Positions 6,702-15,838 are shown, counted from the first letter of the stretch. The stretch is DNA of 31,111 nucleotides from Bacteroidales bacterium UBA6192 (GCA_002422725.1 DITE01000104.1:1575-32685), one strand, 5' to 3'. Notes: a model not told the origin generated them from the letters alone. Numbers and translations: made by a program.

Positions 6702-8849
6702 TTACCAAAGGATTAGGGTTTTAGCCTGATGAATCTTTTCTTTCTCAACAACCATGACGCTGATGATTCCGTTAAAGTTAGGAATCGTAAAGGAATTGAG
6801 CTGTTGCAGTATCATTTCCTTCTCAAGGATCTGCCTGCCAGCCATATCCCTTACATTCAGCACAACTTTGTTTCCAATGCTGGCGGGTATGGTAAAATAC
6901 ACCCGTTCACGCTGACTCCACAATCTGAACTGACCCGATGCCAACTCATCATCACCAAGGGTGTTTTGAAGATGCAAACGGAACCTGTCTGCTTCAAAAA
7001 TAGTGTCGTGTTCAAACTGATAGCTTGTGTTGACTCTCAGGTCGGTAAATGTTCCAGTTAGCAGGTCTTCGAGCAGCACTGCATATTGCTCGGGGATGGA
7101 AGAAACCTCTGAAATGTTCAATGCTACCGGGGCATTGGCACCCAGCATAAAATGAACGGGAATTGAGGTGGCTGTTTCCGGATATTGCCATGTATTGATC
7201 GCCAGGTTCATTTCATCAGTTGATAAGCTGTACAATTGCGGAGACAATGGGCTTCCGAAGAGTTTCTCGACATCTTCGATCGCATCGTATGACTCATTTG
7301 CTGTTTCCCTAAGGCGCACAACGATTTCATCCTGTGACTGTTCTGTTACGGAAGCTATTCTGATGAGTCCTTCGTTTGGATCATCAAAAAATGCCTGTCC
7401 ATTGTGAACCCTGGCATTGTTGTTGACTTGCAGAACGGGAGCTGCCCCACCGGCTTTCACGAAGAAAGCCTGACCTACAGGAATGAACTGTGTAGCACCA
7501 TTGGTGCCAATATAGGTGCCGTAAGTGGCATAATTGTTTAATACAGGATTCCAAATCCAAATGGCATCCAGCATATTGGTTTTGGTCCATCCGGTTGCGC
7601 TGTTCCAGTCGATTGCCGACGGATAGGGGTTTGGCACGAGGTTCATGCCCGAATAGCCCCCAACAGTGTGGTAACTTACTTCGAGTGAACTTGGACCGTT
7701 GTACAATGGCCCTGTGTATTCATAGGTAGTGGATGGTGCCGGATAATAAATCATGAAGCCCTCCAAGGTGTTCAAGGGTATGGTGGCACCTGGGCCAATA
7801 TAAGCCCAATCCTGCGTAGGTGCATCGAAACGATACAGGTAAGAACCCGCAAACAATCCCGATACAGCTCCGGTTGTAATGGGCACTGAAACAAAGTGAT
7901 AGTCCATTAGGTTCAGATTAGCATTTCCGGTAACATATCGTTGTACGGTGCCCGGTACATTGTTGGTATTGTGCAGTAGTGAACCTGTTCCGCTAACATC
8001 ACTTCCTACCACCAGGCTCCCGTTGTTGCTGATGGTGCCTGAAACCGTCAACTGTTTCAGCGCATCAACATTCAAGGTTGCTCCGGATAAAACAGTCAAA
8101 TTTTCAACAAGAGCAGCAACCTGATTGGTTTGGGTAATTACACCGCTTCCTTCCCATACTGTTGTACTTACACTTGTGTTCCAGTCATTAAACTGCTGTC
8201 CGTTTGTTGAACCGCCGATCTGCGACCATCCAAAGTTGGTTGCATAGAGTCTCCCTGAGTTGGATGTCAGGAATTCTTTTGCATCGAACAGATTTGGATT
8301 TTCATACAGCACATAGGTGTTTGGTGTTGTAATGTGTTGCTGAAAGCCATTCATGCCCGATTCGAGGAAATCAATCCCGGCGAGCCAATCGTCGTCAACA
8401 GGGGTTATGAAGCGGGCGCTGACGGTGACAAGGGTTGTCCATGTGGTGGGCACAAGGCCGAAATCATCTTCATTGCCGCCATTTCCCTGGGCATTGACAT
8501 CGCCCGTGATACCAATGTTGTATATCTTATCAGGAATGTTGCCAGTTATTGTTTTTGTGATGGTGTATTTTGGGTTGTCCTGGGTGTTGTTTCCGGCAAA
8601 CACCCCTGCCCTGATCACTGTCCAGTTTGAGGCAGTGTTGTTGAAGGCTGTGTTGTTGAATACCAGTTTGATCTGTGATGCCCAGAGGTAGGTTCCGGCC
8701 TGGCTGCATTGCACCTGCACTTCGAACTGAAGGTGGTCAACACCGGAAAGCCTGATAAATCGTGGATTAGCGAAACGCCAGGACAGCTGCTGGGCAAAAA
8801 GACTTGCCGTCAGGGCTGTCATTGTTAAAAGAAGTAGGAGTTTTTTCAT
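6702..8849 (-). CDS. Surface protein with possible cohesin-like N-terminus and T9SS-like C-terminal domain
   Basis: This 715-residue protein begins with a clear signal peptide ending ASLFA-QQ. Residues 25-160 form a predicted beta-sandwich (HLQFEVQVQCSQAG, IKLVFNNTAF, LVTVSARFI) whose strand pattern recalls cohesin-type domains; this is tentative. Residues 230-300 resemble the generic filamentous beta segments (VLSGATLNVD, LTVSGTISNNGSLVVG) common in Bacteroidetes surface proteins. The last 70 residues (NKVVLNVRDMAGRQIL ... GIISVMVV) match the general shape of a type A T9SS sorting domain, which would send it across the outer membrane. It lies 26 bp after the dockerin-like gene and 1 bp before the small PID-CTERM-like gene. 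Confidence 0.75.
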   Translation of the reverse strand: MKKLLLLLTMTALTASLFAQQLSWRFANPRFIRLSGVDHLQFEVQVQCSQAGTYLWASQIKLVFNNTAFNNTASNWTVIRAGVFAGNNTQDNPKYTITKTITGNIPDKIYNIGITGDVNAQGNGGNEDDFGLVPTTWTTLVTVSARFITPVDDDWLAGIDFLESGMNGFQQHITTPNTYVLYENPNLFDAKEFLTSNSGRLYATNFGWSQIGGSTNGQQFNDWNTSVSTTVWEGSGVITQTNQVAALVENLTVLSGATLNVDALKQLTVSGTISNNGSLVVGSDVSGTGSLLHNTNNVPGTVQRYVTGNANLNLMDYHFVSVPITTGAVSGLFAGSYLYRFDAPTQDWAYIGPGATIPLNTLEGFMIYYPAPSTTYEYTGPLYNGPSSLEVSYHTVGGYSGMNLVPNPYPSAIDWNSATGWTKTNMLDAIWIWNPVLNNYATYGTYIGTNGATQFIPVGQAFFVKAGGAAPVLQVNNNARVHNGQAFFDDPNEGLIRIASVTEQSQDEIVVRLRETANESYDAIEDVEKLFGSPLSPQLYSLSTDEMNLAINTWQYPETATSIPVHFMLGANAPVALNISEVSSIPEQYAVLLEDLLTGTFTDLRVNTSYQFEHDTIFEADRFRLHLQNTLGDDELASGQFRLWSQRERVYFTIPASIGNKVVLNVRDMAGRQILEKEMILQQLNSFTIPNFNGIISVMVVEKEKIHQAKTLILW

Positions 8850-8875
8850 ATTAGGTAAGTTGGTTTGTTAAAAAC

Positions 8876-9811
8876 TTATTTTTTCTCCGGCACCTGCGAC
8901 CGGTATATAATTTGTTCTTCGGGACTGTTGACAGGGTTTCCGCTGCCAAAGTTGATTGCCCATTTGCTGAAGTCGAGCACCGACACTTCACCATCCAGGT
9001 CGTTGTCGGCTTTGGAGTACACCCCTGTGCCACCGAATTGCGAAGCCCAGCTGCTGAAGTCAAGTACTGAGACTTCACCATCGGCATCGCTGTCGCCGGC
9101 CACCATGCCAAAAACCCCGGAAGCGATCTGTTTGTAGCCCAGTGTGCCTCCGTAGGCTTTGGTAATGGCATCAGTGAAGTCGTAGGTGTAGCTATTACCC
9201 GAAAGTGCCAGGGGACCGTTGCTCAGCACATCGAGGTGGTTGCGGTGGCGGACGACGATGTAGAGGTTGTTTTCGGCAGTGTTGGCAAACTGTTCCGGAT
9301 TACCATCCAGATCGAGGATATTGCCCTCGTCGTCGAGGAGTAGTGCCTTGGGCCAGCCTGCCAAGGTGGTGGTTTCGTCTGCATTCTGTGGCGCATCAGC
9401 ATCGCGCAGTTCTACAAGCAGCCAGTCGACAACTGTGGCGGGAAAGTTCGTCACCGATTCGCTACCTGTGTAAAACCACGGACTGATGTTGAACGGCTGG
9501 TTGAGCGGCAGCAGGTCGTCGTTGTTGAGTGCAACGCCCATATCGGTGCCATTGTATGGACCTTCGAGCAGGATGTTGACCAAAAGCGCACGCAGCAATG
9601 CACCGTAACTTTGCTGAAAACCGGCACTGAGCGAATGGTTATCTGTGCTGTGAAAAGCAATCAGGGTCTCCCCTGCCGTAACGCTCAACGAGGAACCGGT
9701 TTGGTCATAAAAACCCCCTGCTGTGGAAACTACGCTGGACGACAGGGACTGGCCGGTTGCCTGCGCTAAACCTAGTATTATCATGTATACGGAAATCAAA
9801 ATGTTTTTCAT
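8876..9811 (-). CDS. Secreted protein with two dockerin-like calcium loops
   Basis: This 311-residue protein has an N-terminal signal peptide (about 1-20). The middle contains VVDWLLVELRDAD and NLYIVVRHRNHLDVLS, motifs that recur in large Bacteroidetes surface proteins. Near the C-terminus are two EF-hand-like repeats, DSDADGEVSVLDF (starting about 243) and DNDLDGEVSVLDF (about 268), each with the D-x-D-x-D-G-x-x-x-x-x-D calcium loop of type I dockerins. No T9SS C-terminal domain is visible, so surface retention may depend on docking. It starts 1 bp after the stop of the giant fibre gene. Confidence 0.75.
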   Translation of the reverse strand: MKNILISVYMIILGLAQATGQSLSSSVVSTAGGFYDQTGSSLSVTAGETLIAFHSTDNHSLSAGFQQSYGALLRALLVNILLEGPYNGTDMGVALNNDDLLPLNQPFNISPWFYTGSESVTNFPATVVDWLLVELRDADAPQNADETTTLAGWPKALLLDDEGNILDLDGNPEQFANTAENNLYIVVRHRNHLDVLSNGPLALSGNSYTYDFTDAITKAYGGTLGYKQIASGVFGMVAGDSDADGEVSVLDFSSWASQFGGTGVYSKADNDLDGEVSVLDFSKWAINFGSGNPVNSPEEQIIYRSQVPEKK

Positions 9812-9812
9812 G

Positions 9813-12800
9813 TTATTTGGGTTGTTGTTCGAGATGTTGAATACGAATTTTTAATTGCTCTATAACAATTTGCTGTTCCTGCAAGGCTTTCACCAGGTAA
9901 GGTATCATTTCGAGCGAATAGATGCCTTTAGTGCCATCATCATTGGTGTTAACAAGTTCGGGGATTACTTCCTCCACTTCCTGGGCAATGAAGCCAACAC
10001 CCGGCTTACTGTTTGATTTCCAGATGAACGTTACAGGTCTGAGTGCGAGCACTTTTTCAAGGCTGTTCCCTATCGGGAGGATATTATCCTTCAGGTTTCG
10101 GTCTGATGGGTTGGTGTTGGTGAGAATGTTATTGTTAGAATAAACAGGACCGTTTGTTGACAGGCTTGAAACCCTGAGTGTGCCATTGCCTTTGATGCGT
10201 GCCAGTTCGTTCGAAGAGGAAGAACCATTGCCTGCATAGAAAATATGATCGCTATCGGTACCGGCTATTTGGTAGCGCATGGCAGCCGTGTTGATGCCGA
10301 AGCCGAAATACTGATGGTCGTTGTTGGCGTCTTCATAGATCACGATTTTTCGGTTGGCAGCATTATTGCCCAATTGGAGGGGTGCATGCGGAGCCGTGGT
10401 TCCGATGCCAATATAGTTGTTAATTAAATCCCCATACAACGCATTGGCATTTCCCAACACCATCTGACTGTTTCCAGCAGGAAGCGGCAGGTCGATATCA
10501 TAGCCAATGATGATGTTGTTGCTGCCTGAAGAAATGCTGTCGCCTGCCTGGTAGCCAATGAAGATATTGTTTACACCCGTAGAGTTATCAGTACCATAGC
10601 CAGCACGATAGCCTAATGCAGTGTTATTGGTTGACGTGCCAGACGAACTATTGAACCTTTTTAATGCTTCAAATCCTATGGCAGTATTTCGACTGTTTGC
10701 TGTATTGCTAGAGAGAGCATTTTCGCCAATGGCGGTGTTTTCCCATCCTGAAGTGTTGGCATATAATGCTTTTCGGCCAAGAGCAGTATTTTTCGATCCG
10801 CTTGTTTGAGAAAGAATTGCTTGGTCACCTATGGCAGTATTATATTGCCCTGTGTTTTCTGATGGAGTGGAGCTTCCTTTAAGTGCTTCATAACCAACAG
10901 CAGTGTTGTATGTCTCGCGGCCACTTGTTCTGTCATCGGCAAAGTTCATAGCATTATAACCGATAGCTGTGCTTCGGGAATTGGCTTTATTGCAATACAG
11001 TGAAGCAGCACCAATAGACGTATTGTATTCACCTAAAGTAGATGAATTCATTGAATAATAACCCACTGCAGTATTCCCAGATCCATTTGTATTGCTCTTT
11101 AACGCCCAATCGCCAACGCCTGTATTTTGATTACCCAATGAATTGTTAATGAGGCTTTGAAAACCAATCGCAGTATTGCCTGTGCCTGTAGAATTGCTCA
11201 TCAGTGATTGATAGCCCGCTGCTGTATTTTCGGTGCCGCTGGTGTTGGCGCTTATTGCCTTGTAACCTAAAGCTGTGTTGTAGCTACCAGTGGTGTTGCT
11301 GTACATGGCCCAATAACCAACGGCTGTATTTTGCTGGCCCGAGGTGGTGTTTCGCAGGGCAGAACTGCCAATGGCGGTTTGTGAATGTCCTGAAGTGACG
11401 CTGTAGAGTGAATAAGCTCCCAGCGCAGTGTTGTTGTTGGCTGTGGCATTAAGGCTGCCTGAGTTTTCGCCTACGTAGATATTGTCCGTGCCTTTGTTGT
11501 GGATAAATACATTGCTGCCTTTGTAAAAGTTACCTGCGGTAGCCGAAGATGCCGGTAGACGGAAGTTGCCGGTGATTTCTAACTGCTGGTTGGGATTTGA
11601 GGTTCCAATACCAATTCGCTGATTGGTGTTGTACAACAGGCTGCTGGTTACCCAGTTGATTCCGTTATGATACAAAGTTGCATAGCCCGAACCGGAAGGC
11701 AATGCCGGATCGGTTTCATTTGATGGTACCCAAGCGCTCCCGTTCCATTTGATTACCTGACCCGAAGAGGGCGCAGCATCAGAAAGATCGCGGCCCTGCA
11801 GCTTTACCACAGTAAGTGCTTCGCTACCAATGGCATCGCCTGTATGTGTGGCATTAGGCTGGGTGTTGGTTACAGTAAAATTAGGATATGTACCAGATGT
11901 AGAAATACCAGTGCCAGAACTTAGACTAACTATTTGGTCAGGTGAAGCATTGCTAATGGTAGTGCCAATTATGTCAATTCCTGTACCACTTGTATAGGTA
12001 GTATTTTCGTCTGTTGATGGCTCCCACTTTGAAGTAATTTCGTTCCATTTCAGCGCTTGTCCATTGGTAGGTGCAGCGGTGTCTATATCACGCCCTTGAA
12101 TGCGTATCACCAATAAATCGCTGCTACCAACAGCATCTCCGGTATGTGTGGCATTGGGCTGAGAGTTGGTTACAGTAAAATTAGGATATGTGCCAGATGT
12201 AGAAATACCTGTTCCAGAGCTTAAACTAACTGTTTGGTCGGGTGAAGTATTGCTGATGATAGTTCCAATTATATCAATTCCTGGACCATTTGTATAGGTA
12301 GTATTTTCGTCTGTTGACGGCTCCCATTTTGAAGTAATTTCGTTCCACTTCAGTGCTTGTCCATTTGTAGGCACAGTGTTTGCTAAGTCACGGCCTTGTA
12401 ATTTTACAACCGTTAGTGTACTGCCACCTGTAGCATCGCCTGAATGTATAGCATTAGGTTGAGTATTACTAATGATATTGTCTGTCACCTCTATGCCAGT
12501 TCCGCCAGAATAAGTTGTATTATTATCAGTTGATGGTTCCCATTGTGAAGTTACGCCATTCCATTTCAGCGCTTGTCCATTGCTTGGAGCAGCAGCAGCT
12601 ATATTTCTTCCTTGCATTTTTACAACCGTTAATACACTACCACCCGTGGCATCACCGATATGGGTAGCATTTGGCTGAGTGTTGCTTACCGAAAAATTGG
12701 GATAAGTGCCTGAAGTTGAGATTCCTGTGCCTGCCGATATGCTTACTGTCTGGTCTGGGGCAGAATTAGTTATGACAGCATCGTTTATACTTATTCCGTT

Positions 12801-15005
12801 TCCGCCTGAATAAGTTGTATTATCATCAGTTGATGGTTCCCATCTATTTGTTACAATATTCCACTTCAATACTTCACCAGCGTCAGGATTGGTGCTTGCA
12901 ACAGATCTTCCCTGAATCTTTACTACAGTTAAATCGTTACTACCGGTAGCATCTCCTGAGTGTAATGCATTGGGCTGTGTATTGTTGATGGTAAAGTTAG
13001 GATATGTACCTGATGCAGAAATTCCGCTTCCTGAAAAAATATTTACTGTTTGGTCGGGTGCAGTGTTGTTTATTGTTGTTCCATAAATCTCAATACCGCT
13101 ACCTCCTGTATAGGTTGTATTTTCATCATATTCAGGCTCCCATGAGGAGTTTGTGTTGTTCCATTTTAATAATTGTCCGGGGTTTGGTGTAGTATTTGCA
13201 ATATCTCGACCTTGAATTTTAACTACTGTCAGGGAGTTCGATCCTAATACATCACCTGTATGTGTGGCATTGGGCTGTGAGTTATAAATTGTTGTTCCAT
13301 TTATTTCAATACCGGTTCCGCTTGTATATGTAGTATTGTTATCATTTGCCGGTTCCCATTTTAAACTCGAACTGTTCCACTTAAGCGCTTGACCATTGTA
13401 AGGTTCAGTTGTGGCAACATCTCTTCCTTGTATTTTAACAACGGTAAGTACATCACTGCCTGTTGCATCGCCGGAATGTGTTGCATTCGGCTGAGTGTTA
13501 TTGATTGAAGTTCCGGTAACGTCAATACCTATGCCGCCCGTGTAAGTCGTGTTATTGTCGTTCCCAGGTTCCCATCGCCAATCCACACCGTCCCACTTAA
13601 GCACCTGACCATGCAGTGGTTGTTGGTCAGACACATCTTTTCCCTGAATTTTAACAACAGTTATATTACTTCCACCTTGTGCATCGCCTGTGTGTATAGC
13701 ATTAGGTAGTGTATTAATTATTGTAAAATTCGGATATACACCCGAAGTACCTATTCCTGTGCCACCAGATATGTTTACATATTGGTCAGGAGCGGTATTG
13801 CTAATCACCGTGCCATTAATATTAATCCCAATCCCATTGGAATATGTAGTGTTTTCATCATTTGCCGGCATCCATGAAGAGATTGTACTATTCCATTTTA
13901 ATGCCTCGCCGTCGTAGGGGGAGATATTTGCTACATTGCGGCCTTGTATCTTTCTTACTGTCAAATCGCTGCTGCCGGTAGCATCGCCGGTATGTGTTGT
14001 ATTAGGCTGGGTGTTGGTTACAGAAAAATTGGGATATGTCCCAGATATAGCAATGCCATTGCCTGAGGACAAATTTACTGTTTGGTCAGGTGCGCTATTG
14101 CTAATTGTAGTGCCCGATATATTGATTCCATTGCCACCGGAGTATGCTGTATTGTTGTCTGTTGATGGTTCCCATGCAAAGGTTGAACTATTCCATTTCA
14201 ATACTTGCTCGTTGGACGGAGCATTTGAAGACACATTCCTGCCTTGAATTTTTACAACTGTTAATCCAGAACTACCTACAGCGTCTCCGGAATGGGTTGC
14301 GTTTGGCTGGGTGTTGGAAATGGTGTTGTAGGAATTTATCCAAATCCCTGTTCCTGCTCCGTAAACCGTATTGTTATCATACCCTGGTCCCCAACTCGAT
14401 GTGGCACTGTTCCATTCAAGGACCTCTCCGTGTGAAGGGTTTGTAGCTGCAATATCTCTTCCTTGAATTTTCACAACTCTCAAGGTATCGTCTCCGGTTA
14501 CATCGCCTGTGTGTGTGGCATTTGGCTCAGTGTTGGTTATTGTTGTCCCGGTGATGTCAATTCCCGTTCCGGCAGAATAAACAGTTCCTCCGCTTGCTGC
14601 TGATTTAGCATGCAAGGCAAAGGGCACCGACAACAATTGTGTGGTTCCCATATGGGTGTATGCCGTGCCACCGGCTGCATCCATCTCGGTCTTCAGAAAA
14701 TACAGATCACTCCCCCAGCCAATGCTGCTAAACGTGCCAGAAACCGGCGTGCCGCCTCCTATGGTCAGACTTACCTGCCCAAAAGCATTGGTGGTGGTGC
14801 TGTGGGTTTCCACATACACTGCAGTGCCATCAGAAGTTGTTTGCAGTATGCTTATCCTGAATGTTACGGCCTGGCTAACCAGCACATTGCCCGAGGCATC
14901 GCGAGCCACAGCCTGATAGTTGAACTTTTCGGGAGATTGGGCGGATAAGAATGTCCTGCATGTGAACAGGCATAAAACCAAAAATACGGCAGCAGTTTTT
15001 TTCAT
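9813..15005 (-). CDS. Giant repetitive surface fibre with left-handed beta-roll and S74 chaperone end
   Basis: This 1730-residue protein has a signal peptide (1-22) and an N-terminal domain (about 24-135, FNYQAVARDASGNVLVSQ) typical of Bacteroidetes surface proteins. Eleven QGR-type units follow from residue 176 to about 1100. Residues 1175-1502 are a beta-roll of NTAxGxxAL motifs like YadA-type adhesin heads. The last 97 residues start SDRNLKDNI and match the peptidase S74 intramolecular chaperone; the expected catalytic dyad is Ser1634 and Lys1639, and the coiled-coil tail LVKALQEQQIVIEQLKIRI follows. S74 domains drive trimerisation of phage fibres and then cleave themselves off, so this is probably a homotrimeric surface fibre. 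No T9SS domain is visible. It is the first gene of the four-gene operon. Confidence 0.88.
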   Translation of the reverse strand: MKKTAAVFLVLCLFTCRTFLSAQSPEKFNYQAVARDASGNVLVSQAVTFRISILQTTSDGTAVYVETHSTTTNAFGQVSLTIGGGTPVSGTFSSIGWGSDLYFLKTEMDAAGGTAYTHMGTTQLLSVPFALHAKSAASGGTVYSAGTGIDITGTTITNTEPNATHTGDVTGDDTLRVVKIQGRDIAATNPSHGEVLEWNSATSSWGPGYDNNTVYGAGTGIWINSYNTISNTQPNATHSGDAVGSSGLTVVKIQGRNVSSNAPSNEQVLKWNSSTFAWEPSTDNNTAYSGGNGINISGTTISNSAPDQTVNLSSGNGIAISGTYPNFSVTNTQPNTTHTGDATGSSDLTVRKIQGRNVANISPYDGEALKWNSTISSWMPANDENTTYSNGIGININGTVISNTAPDQYVNISGGTGIGTSGVYPNFTIINTLPNAIHTGDAQGGSNITVVKIQGKDVSDQQPLHGQVLKWDGVDWRWEPGNDNNTTYTGGIGIDVTGTSINNTQPNATHSGDATGSDVLTVVKIQGRDVATTEPYNGQALKWNSSSLKWEPANDNNTTYTSGTGIEINGTTIYNSQPNATHTGDVLGSNSLTVVKIQGRDIANTTPNPGQLLKWNNTNSSWEPEYDENTTYTGGSGIEIYGTTINNTAPDQTVNIFSGSGISASGTYPNFTINNTQPNALHSGDATGSNDLTVVKIQGRSVASTNPDAGEVLKWNIVTNRWEPSTDDNTTYSGGNGISINDAVITNSAPDQTVSISAGTGISTSGTYPNFSVSNTQPNATHIGDATGGSVLTVVKMQGRNIAAAAPSNGQALKWNGVTSQWEPSTDNNTTYSGGTGIEVTDNIISNTQPNAIHSGDATGGSTLTVVKLQGRDLANTVPTNGQALKWNEITSKWEPSTDENTTYTNGPGIDIIGTIISNTSPDQTVSLSSGTGISTSGTYPNFTVTNSQPNATHTGDAVGSSDLLVIRIQGRDIDTAAPTNGQALKWNEITSKWEPSTDENTTYTSGTGIDIIGTTISNASPDQIVSLSSGTGISTSGTYPNFTVTNTQPNATHTGDAIGSEALTVVKLQGRDLSDAAPSSGQVIKWNGSAWVPSNETDPALPSGSGYATLYHNGINWVTSSLLYNTNQRIGIGTSNPNQQLEITGNFRLPASSATAGNFYKGSNVFIHNKGTDNIYVGENSGSLNATANNNTALGAYSLYSVTSGHSQTAIGSSALRNTTSGQQNTAVGYWAMYSNTTGSYNTALGYKAISANTSGTENTAAGYQSLMSNSTGTGNTAIGFQSLINNSLGNQNTGVGDWALKSNTNGSGNTAVGYYSMNSSTLGEYNTSIGAASLYCNKANSRSTAIGYNAMNFADDRTSGRETYNTAVGYEALKGSSTPSENTGQYNTAIGDQAILSQTSGSKNTALGRKALYANTSGWENTAIGENALSSNTANSRNTAIGFEALKRFNSSSGTSTNNTALGYRAGYGTDNSTGVNNIFIGYQAGDSISSGSNNIIIGYDIDLPLPAGNSQMVLGNANALYGDLINNYIGIGTTAPHAPLQLGNNAANRKIVIYEDANNDHQYFGFGINTAAMRYQIAGTDSDHIFYAGNGSSSSNELARIKGNGTLRVSSLSTNGPVYSNNNILTNTNPSDRNLKDNILPIGNSLEKVLALRPVTFIWKSNSKPGVGFIAQEVEEVIPELVNTNDDGTKGIYSLEMIPYLVKALQEQQIVIEQLKIRIQHLEQQPK
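10500..11483 (-). repeat. Beta-roll adhesin-head repeats inside the fibre gene
   Basis: This stretch encodes residues 1175-1502, a series of mostly 23-residue units of the form NTAxGxxALxxNTxG. They build the left-handed parallel beta-roll known from trimeric autotransporter heads. A few units are lengthened by inserts (for example after YNAMNF and YEALKG), which would form loops protruding from the roll. Confidence 0.75.
11814..14480 (-). repeat. Ten coding repeats of 216-219 and 300 bp in the fibre gene
   Basis: Units start with TVVKIQGRD-like sequence and continue through LKWN, WEPSTDxNTTY and NTQPNATHTGDATGS. Short units are 72-73 residues (1, 4, 5, 8). Long units are exactly 100 residues (2, 3, 6, 7, 9, 10), because 28 residues containing APDQTV and SGTYPNF are inserted. 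The order is S-LL-SS-LL-S-LL. Units 9 and 10 (about 12413-12114 and 12113-11814) are nearly identical in protein and close in DNA, which indicates recent duplication or conversion. A degenerate eleventh unit follows. Confidence 0.85.
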
Positions 15006-15051
15006 GTCACAAGTATTTTAATACAAATTCAAAAAGTCAATTTTCGGGATA

Positions 15052-15059
15052 TAAAATTA
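15052..15059 (-). promoter_or_regulatory. Candidate -7 box of the surface-fibre operon
   Basis: The minus strand reads TAATTTTA (TAnnTTTG with A for the last base), leaving a leader of roughly 40 nt before the ATG at 15005. It lies exactly 23 bp downstream of the palindrome at 15083-15098, the same spacing as in front of the response-regulator gene. A later TACTTG at 15010-15015 is too close to the start codon to be the main promoter. Confidence 0.5.
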
Positions 15060-15082
15060 AGAAGTGAAAAAGGCCTTGTAAA

Positions 15083-15098
15083 TCACCAAAACTGGTGA
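15083..15098. promoter_or_regulatory. Operator palindrome TCACCA-N4-TGGTGA (copy 1)
   Basis: TCACCAAAACTGGTGA has perfect 6-bp arms around four bases. It abuts the -33 position of the surface-operon promoter, so its centre would fall near -43, a classic activator position for LuxR/NarL-type dimers. A second copy precedes the adjacent response-regulator gene. Confidence 0.6.
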
Positions 15099-15163
15099 AA
15101 ACCACCATGAAGGAGCAACAAAAGAAACAAACTATAAAATGAATGAAAGGCTGATTTGTGGCA

Positions 15164-15790
15164 TTAAATCAGCTTGTGCTGGATGGCTTTCACAACAGCT
15201 TCGCTTTTTGAGTTTACGTGGAGCTTTTCGTAAATCTTCTTGATGTGCGAATGAACCGTTTCGTAGCTGATGATGAGTTTATCGGCAATCAGTTTGTAGC
15301 TCATGCCTTCCACAAGGCACTTCAGAATCTCCTTCTCCCTGTCGGATAGCTGCACAAAACCTGTTGTAATTGTGTTGTTCTGAAAGCTGTTGAGCACTTT
15401 ACGCGCTACTGAAGCGGAGAAAAACGATCCTCCTTCAGCGACTTCCCTGATGGCCTGAACCACCTTTTCAGGTGTCGAACTTTTTAATATATAACCCGAA
15501 GCACCATTACAAAGGGAGGCGAAAATCTTGTCGTCTTCTTCAAAAACGGTTTGCATGCAGATATGGATGTTCGGGTATTTATCCTTAATGATTTTCACTG
15601 CATCAATCCCGTTCACTCCGGGGATGTTGATGTCCATGAGTACCACATCCGGCTGCAGAGCTTCAATTTTTTGCAGCAGCCTGTGGGTGTCTTCAAATGA
15701 GCCGCACAACTCCATGTCAGGTGTTGTAACGATGAGCATTTCAAGCCCTTCCCTGTATCGCAGATTATCTTCAAATACAGCAATTCTCAT
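15164..15790 (-). CDS. NarL/LuxR-family response regulator
   Basis: This 208-residue transcription factor has a receiver domain (1-120) with the acidic pair Glu7/Asp8, phosphoacceptor Asp53 in VVLMDINIPG, a Thr in MQTVFEED, and a Lys in YILKSS. A LuxR-type helix-turn-helix follows (about 147-203, LSDREKEILKCLVEGMSYKLIA). It should be phosphorylated by the propeller kinase encoded 77 bp upstream. It has its own promoter in that gap, with operator copy 2 directly upstream, so autoregulation is likely. Operator copy 1 in front of the fibre operon makes that operon the predicted target. The 158 bp between this gene and the fibre gene hold only that operator and promoter. Confidence 0.93.
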   Translation of the reverse strand: MRIAVFEDNLRYREGLEMLIVTTPDMELCGSFEDTHRLLQKIEALQPDVVLMDINIPGVNGIDAVKIIKDKYPNIHICMQTVFEEDDKIFASLCNGASGYILKSSTPEKVVQAIREVAEGGSFFSASVARKVLNSFQNNTITTGFVQLSDREKEILKCLVEGMSYKLIADKLIISYETVHSHIKKIYEKLHVNSKSEAVVKAIQHKLI

Positions 15791-15807
15791 GGAATCAATT
15801 CAAACTT

Positions 15808-15838
15808 CAAAGTAACAACATGAATACCCTGTTTGCAA
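15808..15838 (-). promoter_or_regulatory. Candidate promoter of the response-regulator gene
   Basis: On the minus strand a -33-like TTG (15838-15836) is followed, after exactly 20 nt, by TTACTTTG (15815-15808), one mismatch from TAnnTTTG. The leader before the ATG at 15790 would be about 13 nt. The -33 element touches the operator palindrome at 15839-15854. Confidence 0.6.

Noticed and set aside
11814..14480. CRISPR-like array from regular repeats
   Set aside because: The repeats are coding, 216 or 300 bp long and in frame, with no short conserved repeat plus unique spacers and no cas genes.
9922..14948. Plus-strand open frames opposite the fibre gene, for example 13690-13917 and 14610-14948
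   Set aside because: They are the antisense of a repetitive, low-stop coding sequence and recur with the repeat units. They have no promoter, no signal and no recognisable domain.
15010..15015. TACTTG as the -7 box of the fibre operon
   Set aside because: It lies within 5 nt of the start codon, would give a leaderless message, and does not share the 23-bp operator spacing seen at the regulator gene.
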